Origin: Streptomyces lichenis
GTDB lineage: Bacteria > Actinomycetota > Actinomycetes > Streptomycetales > Streptomycetaceae
Direction: 5' to 3'
Length of the DNA: 64,000 nt
NCBI RefSeq assembly: GCF_023218175.1
Contig: NZ_JALPTH010000016.1
Coordinates: forward strand, 108,714 to 172,713
This document shows, one piece after another, positions 33,357 to 41,344 of this stretch. Both the position numbers and the translations under genes were made by a program. The notes beneath the pieces were generated by a model, which had not been told where the DNA came from, searched no databases, and saw nothing but the letters and a program-made list of their open reading frames with translations. Each line of letters opens with the position of its first letter. Position 1 is the stretch's first letter.

Positions 33357-33801
33357 TCACCAGGCGCGACCGCCGCCTCCCGCACGCCTGCGCAAACGCT
33401 CGGCGTCCAGCAGCAGTTCGTCCGGCGCGCCGCCCATGGTGTCCACCCGCAGCCGCTCCAAGACTCGCCCCTCGTGCCGTACGACGAGCAATTTGCCCTC
33501 GGCGGCGAGAGCCAACGCCCGCCAGGGGTGGGCCCAGATCGACGGGGTGGACCCGGTAGGCGCTCATCAGGATCTCGCCCGACTCCAACGCCTCCTCCCG
33601 TACGCCCTGCACCCGCCCCTCCCGGAAGCCCTGCCAGACCAGCAGGCCGCCGACGATGACCGCCACCGGTAGGACGATCCACCAGGCGACCCGGGTGCGC
33701 AGCGCCTCCACGGTGAAGACCACCACCGCGATGGCGCCCACCGCTCCCCCATGCAGTGCGGCCCGCTTGATCCGGCGCCGACGCTCCTCCTCGTCGCCCA
33801 C
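33357..33801 (-). pseudogene. frameshifted two-helix membrane protein
   Basis: The gene starts at GTG 33801 with GGGGGAGGGG just upstream. The first 90 residues encode a basic N-terminus, two hydrophobic helices (AVGAIAVVVFTVEAL and AWWIVLPVAVIVGGLLVWQ) and a soluble region ending YRVHPVDLG. Near 33528-33535 (GGGCCC) the coding bias moves to another frame, which continues HPWRALALAAEGKLLVVRHE and LERLRVDTMGGAPDELLLDA to a stop at 33357. Removing one C would give an uninterrupted protein of about 147 residues. This is a one-base insertion or a sequencing error in a C/G run. The IS630 remnant ends at its 3' edge. Function unknown. Confidence 0.7.
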
Positions 33802-33833
33802 AGCCCCTCCCCCGTGTCACGGCTCAGCCGCTC

Positions 33834-34256
33834 TCACCCGACGGCGCGGCCCACCATCTCGTGCAGCAACTCCGGCTCCACGAAGGGTGCCTCGTCCGTC
33901 GGCCGGGACCGCCAGTCCAGCGGCCAGGTCAGCCCGTCGAACGCCGGGATGCCGACGAACGCCTGGCTGCGGCAGTCCTCGGAAGTGTGCCTGCTGAGCG
34001 CCCGTGTCCGGGCCGGCCAGGCCAGCTTGGCCGCCGTCTGGGGCGGCAGCAGGAAGTACATGTTCCGCTCGCCGGCCAGCTCCCGCACGATGGGTCCGGC
34101 CCGGAAGTCGGTGAACTCCATGAGCAGGTACGCCACTTCCTCGCCGAGGTAGCCCGCGATGCGTACGGCGTCGAAGTAGACGCCCGCGTGCCGAAGAGCG
34201 TGCCCGGAGGCTGGTACCCAGGACGGCACCCTGTCAAGTGATTCTGGCGAATTCAT
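33834..34256 (-). CDS. conserved hypothetical protein
   Basis: 140 residues, starting at ATG 34256. The sequence (FDAVRIAGYLGEEVAYLLME, FTDFRAGPIVRELAGERNMYF, then FVGIPAFDGLTWPLDW) is of a streptomycete type I have seen only as hypothetical proteins beside XRE/DUF397 gene pairs. It has no signal peptide, membrane helix or catalytic motif that I can name. It is divergent from the DUF5753-type regulator; the two starts are 80 bp apart and probably share a control region. The function may be linked to that regulator. Confidence 0.7.
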   Translation of the reverse strand: MNSPESLDRVPSWVPASGHALRHAGVYFDAVRIAGYLGEEVAYLLMEFTDFRAGPIVRELAGERNMYFLLPPQTAAKLAWPARTRALSRHTSEDCRSQAFVGIPAFDGLTWPLDWRSRPTDEAPFVEPELLHEMVGRAVG

Positions 34257-34335
34257 GCGGCAAGCCTTGCGGCCCAACTCTACTGTGACCAGCGCCACAG
34301 AGGTTCTGTGCAGCGCTGTGCGGAAGGGAGCGGCA

Positions 34336-35172
34336 GTGGTGAACAACAGGAGGAACGGCGCACGGAGGGGCAGTGCGGGCGGGGCGGCGAAGGCGTTCGG
34401 CGTGCTGCTCAGGTTCTACCGGGAGAAAGCCAAGGTTTCACGGTCGGTGATCGCCGATGAGACGGGGTACTCCACCTCGCTGGTGGCGATGGTGGAAGCG
34501 GGCGACCGGGGCCCGCGCGGCAACCTCGCGCCGATTGCCGACAAGCTCCTCGGTGCAGACGGTGCACTCGTCGTGGTCGCGAAGGAGGTGATCGGGAGCA
34601 GCTCAGTAATCTGGTTCGAGGACTACCTGACGGAGGAGCAGAAGGCCTCGGCGCTGTACCAGTACGAGCCTCAGCTGATTCCCGGATTGCTCCAGACCGA
34701 GGCATACGCACGAGCGGTCTACCAACAGGCCACTCCCTCGATGGGAGAGGAGGAGATGGAGGAGTACATCACCACGCGCCTGGCCCGGCCCCAGCTCTTC
34801 ACCCGCAAGCCGCTGCCCACGATCAGCTTTGTGCTGGAGGAGTCGGCGCTGAAGAAGCGACTGGGCGGTGCGGCCGTACTTAAGGAGAACCTGCTGCACA
34901 TTCTGGAAGTCGGAAAGCTCCGCAATGTGGAGATCCAGGTGATGCCGGAGGACACCGAGTGCCACGCCGGGCTCAACGGTTCCTTCGTCCTGCTGGAGAC
35001 GAGGAAGGAACACAGTCATCTCGTCTACGTGGAGGGGCAGGACAGTCGCTACTTCCTCACCGAGCAGCCCCAGACAAGTAACGTGGCGGCGCGTTACAGC
35101 ATCCTGCGCGCACAGGCATACACACCGAACCAATCGCTCCGGCTGATCGAGAAGATGGCGGCACAGCTATGA
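34336..35172 (+). CDS. XRE-family regulator with DUF5753 domain
   Basis: A 278-residue Streptomyces-type regulator. The HTH_XRE domain (LLRFYREKAKVSRSVIADETGYSTSLVAMVEAGDRGP) occupies about residues 20-58. The DUF5753 domain follows (YQYEPQLIPGLLQTEAYARA near 115, HILEVGKLRNVEIQVMPEDT near 195, LVYVEGQDSRYF near 233). The start is one of two adjacent GTG codons (34336/34339) after GGGAG. The TGA overlaps the DUF397 gene by ATGA. Such pairs are very common in streptomycetes, and some regulate development. The ligand or partner protein is not predictable. Confidence 0.93.
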   Translation: MVNNRRNGARRGSAGGAAKAFGVLLRFYREKAKVSRSVIADETGYSTSLVAMVEAGDRGPRGNLAPIADKLLGADGALVVVAKEVIGSSSVIWFEDYLTEEQKASALYQYEPQLIPGLLQTEAYARAVYQQATPSMGEEEMEEYITTRLARPQLFTRKPLPTISFVLEESALKKRLGGAAVLKENLLHILEVGKLRNVEIQVMPEDTECHAGLNGSFVLLETRKEHSHLVYVEGQDSRYFLTEQPQTSNVAARYSILRAQAYTPNQSLRLIEKMAAQL

Positions 35173-35348
35173 ATGGCGACCTCAACTGGTTCAAGAGCAG
35201 CTACAGCGGCGACCAGTACGGCGACTGCGTCGAAGTGGCCGCCTGCCCGCACTCCGTGCACGTCCGGGACTCCAAGGACACCGCCCGCCCCTCGTTCAGC
35301 GTCTCCCCGGCCGCCTGGGCCGCGTTCGTCGGCGAGGCGGGGCGGTAA
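35169..35348 (+). CDS. DUF397 small protein
   Basis: A 59-residue DUF397 protein with the family hallmarks WFKSSYSGDQYGDCVEVA, VHVRDSKD and a final FSVSPAAWAAFV. It overlaps the upstream regulator by 4 nt and is translated with it. DUF397 proteins are thought to act as partners of DUF5753-type XRE regulators, in some cases like antitoxin or antagonist pairs. Its own chemistry is unknown. Confidence 0.95.
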   Translation: MNGDLNWFKSSYSGDQYGDCVEVAACPHSVHVRDSKDTARPSFSVSPAAWAAFVGEAGR

Positions 35349-35362
35349 GCGGGTAGGGCCGC

Positions 35363-35839
35363 TCACGGGCGCCACACGTACCGGACGTCCGGCTCCCGCT
35401 CCTCGTTGCCACGGCCGTCGGTGTGCTCGGCGGCGACGAAGCCGTGGCGTTCGTAGAAGCGGCGGGCGGGCGCGTTTACCTGGAAGGTCCACAGCGCCAG
35501 CCCGTTCCGGCGGTGGCGCTTGGCCAGGTGTACGAGGCGGTCGCCGATGCCCCGGCCCCGCCAGTGCGGGTCCAGGTAGAGCTGGTCCAGCTCCGTACCG
35601 TTCAGCACCACCATCCCGACGATCGTGCCGTCCACGGCCGCCACCCAGGTCTCATGACCGGCCCGGCCGGGGACGACCACCTCCCGGAACCAGGTGCGGA
35701 CCTCCTCGTCCGTATGCGCCCGGCGCACCTCCGGCAGCGTGGCCGTGAAGGAACGCAGCCACACCCCGGCCACCGCGTCGGCGTCGGACGCGGTGGCCCG
35801 GCGGATGACGGCCTCGGTATCGGCGGCTTCCGTCTCCAT
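35363..35839 (-). CDS. GNAT-family N-acetyltransferase
   Basis: A 158-residue acetyl-CoA-dependent acetyltransferase. The acetyl-CoA loop is DPHWRGRGIGDRLVHLAKRH near residue 98, preceded by a strand ELDQLYL. The end has NAPARRFYERHGF near 125. ATG at 35839 begins directly before the domain (EAVIRRATASDADAV). The long frame continuing upstream to 36196 is not coding by composition. Substrate unknown. It ends 15 nt from the convergent DUF397 gene. Confidence 0.9.
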   Translation of the reverse strand: METEAADTEAVIRRATASDADAVAGVWLRSFTATLPEVRRAHTDEEVRTWFREVVVPGRAGHETWVAAVDGTIVGMVVLNGTELDQLYLDPHWRGRGIGDRLVHLAKRHRRNGLALWTFQVNAPARRFYERHGFVAAEHTDGRGNEEREPDVRYVWRP

Positions 35840-35910
35840 GGCGACGGATGCTCGCAGAGGCCGACGTCCCACCGCATCGGGGTTTCCCTCGCCCGGGGCG
35901 GGGGCGCTGC

Positions 35911-36072
35911 TTACCCCGCTCGATCCAGCGGCTCGAAACCGACGTGCAGACGGAGACCCAAGGCCGCAGCGATCCGTTCCAGCAAGGGGAGCGTCGGCAT
36001 GGTTCCGCCTCCTTCGAAGCGGGCCACGGCCGGTTGCTGGAGCCCCGCCGGGAAGGGACCCGATCGCGCTCC
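35911..36072 (-). pseudogene. fragment of an XRE/HigA-like antitoxin
   Basis: Reading the minus strand toward 35911, about 46 codons give AGLQQPAVARFEGGGTMPTL followed by LLERIAAALGLRLHVGFEPL and a TAA stop. This is the typical last third of a small XRE-type antitoxin. No recognition-helix region or start precedes it; upstream the sequence turns into non-coding DNA. It is a truncated remnant. No toxin partner is visible. Confidence 0.65.
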
Positions 36073-36173
36073 ATCCACCCGATCGTGGTGCTCCCTGTGC
36101 CCCGCCGACTCCTTGGCGCATTCGGCGCATGGACGAACCGGGCACTTGGCTCCCGAAAGGTCGTGCAGGCCGG

Positions 36174-36647
36174 CTAGCGGCTCGGCGTAAGGTCACCGCC
36201 CGCGTTGCGGATCATGCGCTGGAGCACCTTCAAGGTGATCAGGTAGTCCTCGTCGGAGATGCCCGCGTGCACCCGCTCGCGGTTGGCGCGCTGCGTCTCG
36301 GCGGCGCGCTGGTGCAGGGCTCTGCCCTCGTCGGTGAGGTGGAGCCGGCCGGAGTCGTCGGAGACGAGCAGCTTCCGCTCCACCAGCAGGTCGATGTCCG
36401 GGAGGAGTCCCGCGCCGACGTCCAGGTTGGCCTGCTGGGCGCTGATCACCTCGTCCCGGGTGGCGGCGCCCGCCTCGCTGTGCAGGACCTGGTGCAGCAC
36501 CCACCACTGGGGCTGGGTGACGGTGATGGCGGCGAGCCGTCCCCGTACGTACGCCGAGAGCGTCTTGTTCGCGGCCCAAGCCCAGTAGGCGACCGGCTGG
36601 TTGACCAGCTCCTCGTCGCCGTGGGAGAACTCCGTCGACTCCGCCAT
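36174..36647 (-). CDS. MarR-family-like winged-helix regulator
   Basis: 157 residues starting at ATG 36647, with GAGGA upstream. The winged-helix region includes ITVTQPQWWVLHQVLHSEAG near residue 40, EVISAQQANLDVGAGLLPDIDLLVERKLL near 64, and the wing DDSGRLHLTDEGRALHQ near 100. C-terminal helices (ISDEDYLITLKVLQRMI) complete a MarR-type dimer fold. It is divergent from a LysR regulator, 112 bp away. Targets unknown. Confidence 0.85.
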   Translation of the reverse strand: MAESTEFSHGDEELVNQPVAYWAWAANKTLSAYVRGRLAAITVTQPQWWVLHQVLHSEAGAATRDEVISAQQANLDVGAGLLPDIDLLVERKLLVSDDSGRLHLTDEGRALHQRAAETQRANRERVHAGISDEDYLITLKVLQRMIRNAGGDLTPSR

Positions 36648-36759
36648 CTTCCTCGCCTTCCTCTGCCCCGCTCGACCACCTCGACGATCAACACCAGCGT
36701 CGCGGGCCCTTGGAGGGAAGTCCAAGAGACGGTGGTTCTGCCTTCTAGCATCGCCGGTT

Positions 36760-37692
36760 ATGGAGCTCCGTCAGTTGCAGTACCTGCTCACCGTCGTGGA
36801 GGAGGGCGGCTTCACCCGCGCCGCCGACCGCCTGTACCTGGCGCAGCCGGGGTTGAGTGCCCAGATCCGGCAACTGGAGCGGGAGCTCGGCCAGCCGCTG
36901 CTGGACCGGACCGGTGGACGGGTGACCGCCACCGAGGCCGGTGAGGCCGTCCTGCTCTACGCGCGGGCGGCGTTGGCGGCCGTCGAGGGGATACGGCGGA
37001 CGGCGGACGAGTTCGCCGGCCTGGTTCGTGGGCATGTCACCCTCGGCGTCGCCTCGGGCGCGGCCACCGGCGGGCACGACCTGCCCGCCCTGCTGGCCGA
37101 CTTCCACGAGGAGCACCCCGGGGTCGAGTTCTCTGTCATCGAGGACACCTCGGTCCACATGCTCACCGCCCTGCGCCGTGGCGAACTCGACCTCGCGCTG
37201 CTCGGCGTCACCGAGGACGAGCTTCCGCCGGGCATCGGGTTCCAGATCGTGGCCGACACCCCACTGGTCGCCGCCATGCCCCCGGGCGACCCGCTGCTCG
37301 ACCCCGTCGGCCGCGCCGCGCTCCCGCTGGCCGCACTCGCCGACCGCCCGCTCCTCACCCTCATACGCGGTACGGGCATCCGCGGCGCGCTCGAACACGC
37401 CTGCCGTCAGGCCGGCTTCCGGCCGCGCATCGCCTTCGAGGCAGCCTCTCCCGGCCTGCTGGCCCGCTTCGCCGCCCGCGGCCTCGGAGTCGCCGTCCTC
37501 CCGGAGATGCCCTCTGAGACCACCGCGACGCTGGGCCTGCGCACCCTCCCGCTGACCTCTCCCGGCGTCCGGGGCCGGATCGCCCTCGTCTGGCCGGCGG
37601 ACGGCCCCACCACCCCGGCGGCGAAGGCTCTGCTCCGCCGAGCACGGAAGGCCTTCCCACCGGTCGCACCGGCCGCACCGGTCGCGCCCTGA
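36760..37692 (+). CDS. LysR-family transcriptional regulator
   Basis: A 310-residue LysR regulator. The N-terminal winged helix is MELRQLQYLLTVVEEGGFTRAADRLYLAQPGLS, with AQIRQLERELGQPLLDR up to about residue 50. The effector domain follows (GHVTLGVASGAATGGHDLPALL, LRRGELDLALLGV). ATG at 36760 matches the conserved family N-terminus exactly. The Pro/Ala-rich C-terminus ends 4 nt before the convergent AhpD-like gene. No target operon with the usual divergent arrangement is present; the divergent neighbour is a MarR-type gene. Confidence 0.94.
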   Translation: MELRQLQYLLTVVEEGGFTRAADRLYLAQPGLSAQIRQLERELGQPLLDRTGGRVTATEAGEAVLLYARAALAAVEGIRRTADEFAGLVRGHVTLGVASGAATGGHDLPALLADFHEEHPGVEFSVIEDTSVHMLTALRRGELDLALLGVTEDELPPGIGFQIVADTPLVAAMPPGDPLLDPVGRAALPLAALADRPLLTLIRGTGIRGALEHACRQAGFRPRIAFEAASPGLLARFAARGLGVAVLPEMPSETTATLGLRTLPLTSPGVRGRIALVWPADGPTTPAAKALLRRARKAFPPVAPAAPVAP

Positions 37693-37696
37693 GGCG

Positions 37697-38203
37697 TCAC
37701 ACCCCGGTCAGCCGGTTGGCGAAGGTGGACAGGGTGTACGTGCCGATGCCCATCACCACCTCCAGGGCGTTGCGTTCGGTGAAGCCGTACGAGAGGAAGT
37801 CCGCCAACTCGTCGGCGGGAACCGCGCCGGCCGAGGCGTACACGGCGGCGACGAAGCGGCGTACGGCCTCCAGCCGGTCGTCCGGCAGGGGTGCGTCGGC
37901 GTTCAGGGCGTCGATCAGCTCGGGGGCGGCCTTCAGGGCGCGCAGCTTGCGGGTGTGCAGTTCGACGCAGACATGGCAGTCGTGGCGGACCGCGACCGCC
38001 ATGACCACCACCTCGCGGGCGAGTGGGTCCAGGGTGGTGCGGTCGAAGGCGGCGGTGAGGGTGAGGAAGCCGTCGAGGAGTTCGGGCGAGTTCGCCATCC
38101 GGGCGACGGCGGGCGGGACCCGGCCGCCCATCCGCTGGGCGACGGCCGCCATCGCGGGGCGGGCGGCGGGCGGGGCGGTGTCGAGGGTGTGGTCGGTGAA
38201 CAT
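37697..38203 (-). CDS. carboxymuconolactone decarboxylase / AhpD-family protein
   Basis: 168 residues. The AhpD-type redox motif is CHVCVELHTRKLRAL, with CxxC near residue 87, preceded by LDPLAREVVVMAVAVRHDCH. The C-terminal helices read VMGIGTYTLSTFANRLTGV. Members act as alkylhydroperoxidase-like peroxidases or as decarboxylases; the CxxC plus His favours redox activity. It is divergent from a MarR regulator whose start is 26 bp away, so it is probably that repressor's target, as with peroxide- or electrophile-sensing MarR pairs. Confidence 0.88.
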   Translation of the reverse strand: MFTDHTLDTAPPAARPAMAAVAQRMGGRVPPAVARMANSPELLDGFLTLTAAFDRTTLDPLAREVVVMAVAVRHDCHVCVELHTRKLRALKAAPELIDALNADAPLPDDRLEAVRRFVAAVYASAGAVPADELADFLSYGFTERNALEVVMGIGTYTLSTFANRLTGV

Positions 38204-38220
38204 CAGGGTCGTCCCTAGAA

Positions 38221-38263
38221 TCGACAACATGGTTGACGAGAAGAAGGTAAACCAGGTTGTCGA
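38221..38263. promoter_or_regulatory. inverted-repeat operator at the AhpD/MarR divergent start
   Basis: TCGACAAC (38221-38228) recurs inverted as GTTGTCGA at 38256-38263, with a related GGTTGACGA between them. The sites straddle the MarR start codon at 38229, consistent with autoregulation by the MarR protein. Confidence 0.5.
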
Positions 38264-38744
38264 ATTGCGCAACGACGGGAGCGTACGCCACGGGTACGAG
38301 CTGCCCCTGCTGCTCTTCGCCGGGTTCCGCACCCTGATCGACCGGGTGCACGCCGAGCTGGCCGAGCAGGGCCACCCGGACGTCCGCCCGGCGCACGGCT
38401 TCGCCATGCAGGCGGTCGGGCTGGGTGGCGCGACCGCGAGCGAGGTCGGCCGGCGGCTCGGGGTCTCCAAGCAGGCGGCGGGCAAGACCGTCGACCGGCT
38501 GGTGGTCCTCGGGTACGCCGAGCGCGCCGACGACCCCGCCGACGCCCGCCGCAAGCTGGTCCGGCTCACCCCGCACGGGCTGGACTGCCTGGGCCGCTCG
38601 GCCGCGATCTTCGACCGGCTGCGGGCGGAGTGGGTGGCGGCGCTGGGCGCGGACCGGGTGGCCGGGATGGAGGACGCCCTGCGGACGGTCGTACCGGCGG
38701 AGGCGTTCCGGCTGGACGCGGCGGGGTGGCTGGGCGGGGCGTAA
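38229..38744 (+). CDS. MarR-family transcriptional regulator
   Basis: A 171-residue MarR regulator. The winged helix includes LGGATASEVGRRLGVSKQAAGKTVDRLVVLGY at about residues 64-95 and the wing DPADARRKLVRLTPHG near 102. ATG at 38229 opens with VDEKKVNQVVELRNDG. Only 25 bp separate it from the divergent AhpD-like gene, and inverted repeats cover the start region. It likely represses that gene and itself. Confidence 0.92.
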   Translation: MVDEKKVNQVVELRNDGSVRHGYELPLLLFAGFRTLIDRVHAELAEQGHPDVRPAHGFAMQAVGLGGATASEVGRRLGVSKQAAGKTVDRLVVLGYAERADDPADARRKLVRLTPHGLDCLGRSAAIFDRLRAEWVAALGADRVAGMEDALRTVVPAEAFRLDAAGWLGGA

Positions 38745-38826
38745 CCGGAGTCGTCACGTGTCGTTGGCATATGCGAGCGGGTGCGCGAAGGCATGCGCGC
38801 CCGCGGCAACGGGGAGGAGTGCCACG

Positions 38827-39420
38827 ATGACCGTCCTAGACGACGACAGGACTCTCATGGCCGAAAGCAACGAGGAGCGCACGCTCGACGACTGGTTCGA
38901 GGCGCTGGAGCGGATGCCCGTCCCCGAGGGATACCAGGTCGAGATCGTCGAAGGGTCCGTCTTCATGTCACCGCAGCGAGAGGGCCACTACACGGTCATC
39001 CGCCGGATCATCCGAGCCCTGGAAGACGCCTTCGGCCTGGACGCCGCCATCTTCTCGGACGTCCGCGTCGACTTCCCGGGCCGACTGAACGGCTACGCGC
39101 CCGACGTGGTGAAGTTCCGCCAGGGCACGGAGAGCGACGAGCGCGGGCGACGGCGCTACCAGGACGTGGAGTTCGTAGCCGAGGTGATCTCCCGGGACAC
39201 CGGGGCCAACGACTACGGGCCAAAGAAGACCGCGTACGCCACGGCCAAGGTGCCGGTCTATCTGATCGCGGACCCGTACCAGCGGCGCTGCCACGTCTAC
39301 ACGCACCCGAAGAACGACGACTACGCCACCGAGACCATCGTCGCCTTCGGCGAGACGATCGACCTCACCGGCACGCTGCCGGGGCTGACGCTCGACACGT
39401 CCGGGTTCCCCAGCTCATGA
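38827..39420 (+). CDS. Uma2-family (restriction endonuclease-like) protein
   Basis: A 197-residue Uma2/DUF820 protein with the PD-(D/E)XK nuclease-type core: GYQVEIVEGSVFMSP near residue 38, GYAPDVVKF near 89, DVEFVAEVISRDTGANDYGPKKTAYA near 110-135 with E-x-I/V and K, then VPVYLIADP. The C-terminus LPGLTLDTSGFPSS is conserved in the family. Uma2 proteins are abundant in actinobacteria and of uncertain function. ATG at 38827 follows GGGGAGG by about 11 nt. A stray copy of its tail lies 80 bp downstream. Confidence 0.88.
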   Translation: MTVLDDDRTLMAESNEERTLDDWFEALERMPVPEGYQVEIVEGSVFMSPQREGHYTVIRRIIRALEDAFGLDAAIFSDVRVDFPGRLNGYAPDVVKFRQGTESDERGRRRYQDVEFVAEVISRDTGANDYGPKKTAYATAKVPVYLIADPYQRRCHVYTHPKNDDYATETIVAFGETIDLTGTLPGLTLDTSGFPSS

Positions 39421-39499
39421 CCGAAGTCGTCAGCCACCAGGTTCAGGCCCCCGCGGCCCAGGTTCGGCCGAGGGGCCCGCGGCATCCTCAATCCGTCGG

Positions 39500-39537
39500 G
39501 ACCACCCTCGACACCTCGGAGTTCCCCCGGGGCTGAC
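39500..39537 (+). pseudogene. second Uma2 C-terminal tail, remnant
   Basis: Downstream of the Uma2 gene, in another frame, the last twelve codons of a Uma2-like gene recur (TTLDTSEFPRG followed by TGA), matching the intact gene's LTLDTSGFPSS. Nothing else of that second gene remains, so a tandem copy has probably been almost wholly deleted. Confidence 0.5.
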
Positions 39538-39579
39538 GCCCTTGCTTCGAGCACGCTCGAAGGCGTTGGCTGTAGGACC

Positions 39580-40569
39580 ATGAAGTACACACAGCTCGGA
39601 CGCACCGGACTCAAGGTCAGCCGACTCGTCCTCGGCACGATGAACTTCGGACCGCAGACCGACGAGGCCGGCAGCCACGCGATCATGGATGCCGCGATCG
39701 ACGCGGGCATCAACTTCTGGGACACCGCCAACGTCTACGGCTGGGGCGAGAACAAGGGCCGGACCGAGGAGATCATCGGCTCCTGGTTCGCCAAGGGCGG
39801 CGACCGCGAGAAGGTCGTCCTCGCCACCAAGGTGTACGGCAACATGGGCGCCGACGGGAAGCCGTGGCCCAACCACGACAAGCTCTCCGCGGCCAACATC
39901 CGGCGGGCGGTCGAGGCCAGCCTCCGCCGCCTGAACACCGACCACATCGACCTGTACCAGTTCCACCACGTCGACCGGGACACCCCGTTCGAGGAGATCT
40001 GGCAGGCCGTCGACGTCCTGGTCCAGCAGGGCAAGATCCTCTACGCCGGCTCGTCCAACTTCCCCGGCTACAAGATCGCCCAGGCCAACGAGACCGCCGC
40101 CCGGCGCGGCGGCCTCGGGCTGGTCAGCGAGCAGTGCCTCTACAACCTCGCCGAGCGGCGCGCCGAGATGGAGGTCGTGCCGGCCGCCCGGGAGTACGGC
40201 CTCGGGGTCATCCCCTGGTCGCCGCTGCACGGCGGCCTCCTCGGCGGCGTACTGAAGAAGGAGGCCGAGGGCGGCGGCCGCCGGGCCTCCGGGCGCTCGG
40301 CCGACGCGCTGGCCAACACCGCGATGCGGGAGAAGATCCAGGCGTACGAGGACCTGCTCGACAAGCACGGTCTGGCACCCGGCGAGGCGGCGCTGGCCTG
40401 GCTGCTCACCCGGCCCGGGGTCACCGGCCCCATCGTCGGCCCGCGCACCGCCGAGCAGCTCGACTCGGCGCTGCGGGCGGTCGAGCTGGAGCTGAGCGAG
40501 GAGGTGCTGACCGGGCTGGACGAGATCTTCCCCGGCCCGGGACCGTCGCCGGAGGCCTTCGCCTGGTAG
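39580..40569 (+). CDS. aldo/keto reductase
   Basis: A 329-residue NAD(P)H-dependent oxidoreductase of the AKR fold, close to the YajO/YhdN-like group. The catalytic tetrad is visible: Asp in NFWDTANVYGWG near residue 47, Tyr in the same block, Lys in VVLATKVYG near 87, and His in LYQFHHVDRD near 128. The C-terminal cofactor region is LLTRPGVTGPIVGPRTAEQLD near 275. ATG at 39580 gives the usual MKYTQLGRTGLKVSRL start. It is monocistronic. The substrate is undetermined. Confidence 0.95.
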   Translation: MKYTQLGRTGLKVSRLVLGTMNFGPQTDEAGSHAIMDAAIDAGINFWDTANVYGWGENKGRTEEIIGSWFAKGGDREKVVLATKVYGNMGADGKPWPNHDKLSAANIRRAVEASLRRLNTDHIDLYQFHHVDRDTPFEEIWQAVDVLVQQGKILYAGSSNFPGYKIAQANETAARRGGLGLVSEQCLYNLAERRAEMEVVPAAREYGLGVIPWSPLHGGLLGGVLKKEAEGGGRRASGRSADALANTAMREKIQAYEDLLDKHGLAPGEAALAWLLTRPGVTGPIVGPRTAEQLDSALRAVELELSEEVLTGLDEIFPGPGPSPEAFAW

Positions 40570-40615
40570 GAGGCCGCCGGAGGCTCGGGGCGCGGGCGGC
40601 GGTCACGGGTACGGG

Positions 40616-40702
40616 TCAGCCCAGCACGGCTGCCACGGCGATGATCGCGAACATCAGCACCAGCGCGCCTGCCATGATCCGGTTACGGGTCTTCGGGTCC
40701 AC
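40616..40702 (-). CDS. 28-residue membrane peptide
   Basis: A tiny gene, GTG at 40702, encoding MDPKTRNRIMAGALVLMF followed by AIIAVAAVLG and a stop: a basic N-terminus and one hydrophobic helix. I have seen similar mini-proteins repeatedly in streptomycete genomes. GAAGG abuts the start, so the ribosome binding site spacing is poor. It lies just upstream of thpR's end on the same strand. Function unknown. Confidence 0.6.
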   Translation of the reverse strand: MDPKTRNRIMAGALVLMFAIIAVAAVLG

Positions 40703-40711
40703 CCTTCGAGG

Positions 40712-41281
40712 TTAACCGGACCGCCCCAGCGACCAGGACCCGACCGTCTCGTAACGGGGCTGCTCGCCCGCGATCCCGCCGGCCGGCAGGTTGCTGCGGA
40801 CCAGGCTCAGGTCCCTGACCTGCCACGGCGTGGAGGCGAAGGAGCGCAGCTCCTCCACGTACGGGCGCAGGTCGGCGTCGGTGCGGCCGCGGGCGACCGT
40901 GAGGTGGGGGTGGTAGGCACGGTGCCGGTCCATCGGGACCCCCGCGCGCCGGGCCGCCGCCTCCGCCCGTCCGGCGAGCCGCCCCAGCTCCTCCACCCCG
41001 CCGTCCGCGCCCGCCCACAGGGCCCGCCGGCCGAACTTCCCGCCGCCCCGGACCCTCAGCTCGAACGGTTCGCTGTGCCGGGCCGCCCGCGCCAGCCGCT
41101 CACGCAGCGCGGGCAGCAGCCCCTCGTCCACCTCGCCCATGAAGGCGAGCGTGAAGTGCCAGCCGGCCCGCCAGGTCCAGCGCAGCCCGTCCGCCCCGGG
41201 CAGGGCGCGCAGCCGGTCCACGGCCACGGCCAGCTCGGAGACGGCCGCGGGGTCGGGCAGCACGGCGGCGAAGAGTCTCAT
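40712..41281 (-). CDS. thpR: RNA 2',3'-cyclic phosphodiesterase (2'-5' RNA ligase family)
   Basis: A 189-residue 2H-phosphoesterase. The two catalytic motifs are HFTLAF near residue 42 and HLTVAR near 125, in the typical duplicated fold. The N-terminus MRLFAAVLPDP is characteristic of ThpR. It hydrolyses RNA 2',3'-cyclic phosphates; the biological role in bacteria is unclear. ATG at 41281. It lies 9 nt upstream of the mini membrane gene on the same strand and follows the MFS gene by a 63-nt gap. Confidence 0.93.
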   Translation of the reverse strand: MRLFAAVLPDPAAVSELAVAVDRLRALPGADGLRWTWRAGWHFTLAFMGEVDEGLLPALRERLARAARHSEPFELRVRGGGKFGRRALWAGADGGVEELGRLAGRAEAAARRAGVPMDRHRAYHPHLTVARGRTDADLRPYVEELRSFASTPWQVRDLSLVRSNLPAGGIAGEQPRYETVGSWSLGRSG

Positions 41282-41344
41282 GCGGGGAGTGTTCCACCGG
41301 GAGGGGTGGTGATACGGGGACGGGGCCCGTATCCGCCGGCTCCC

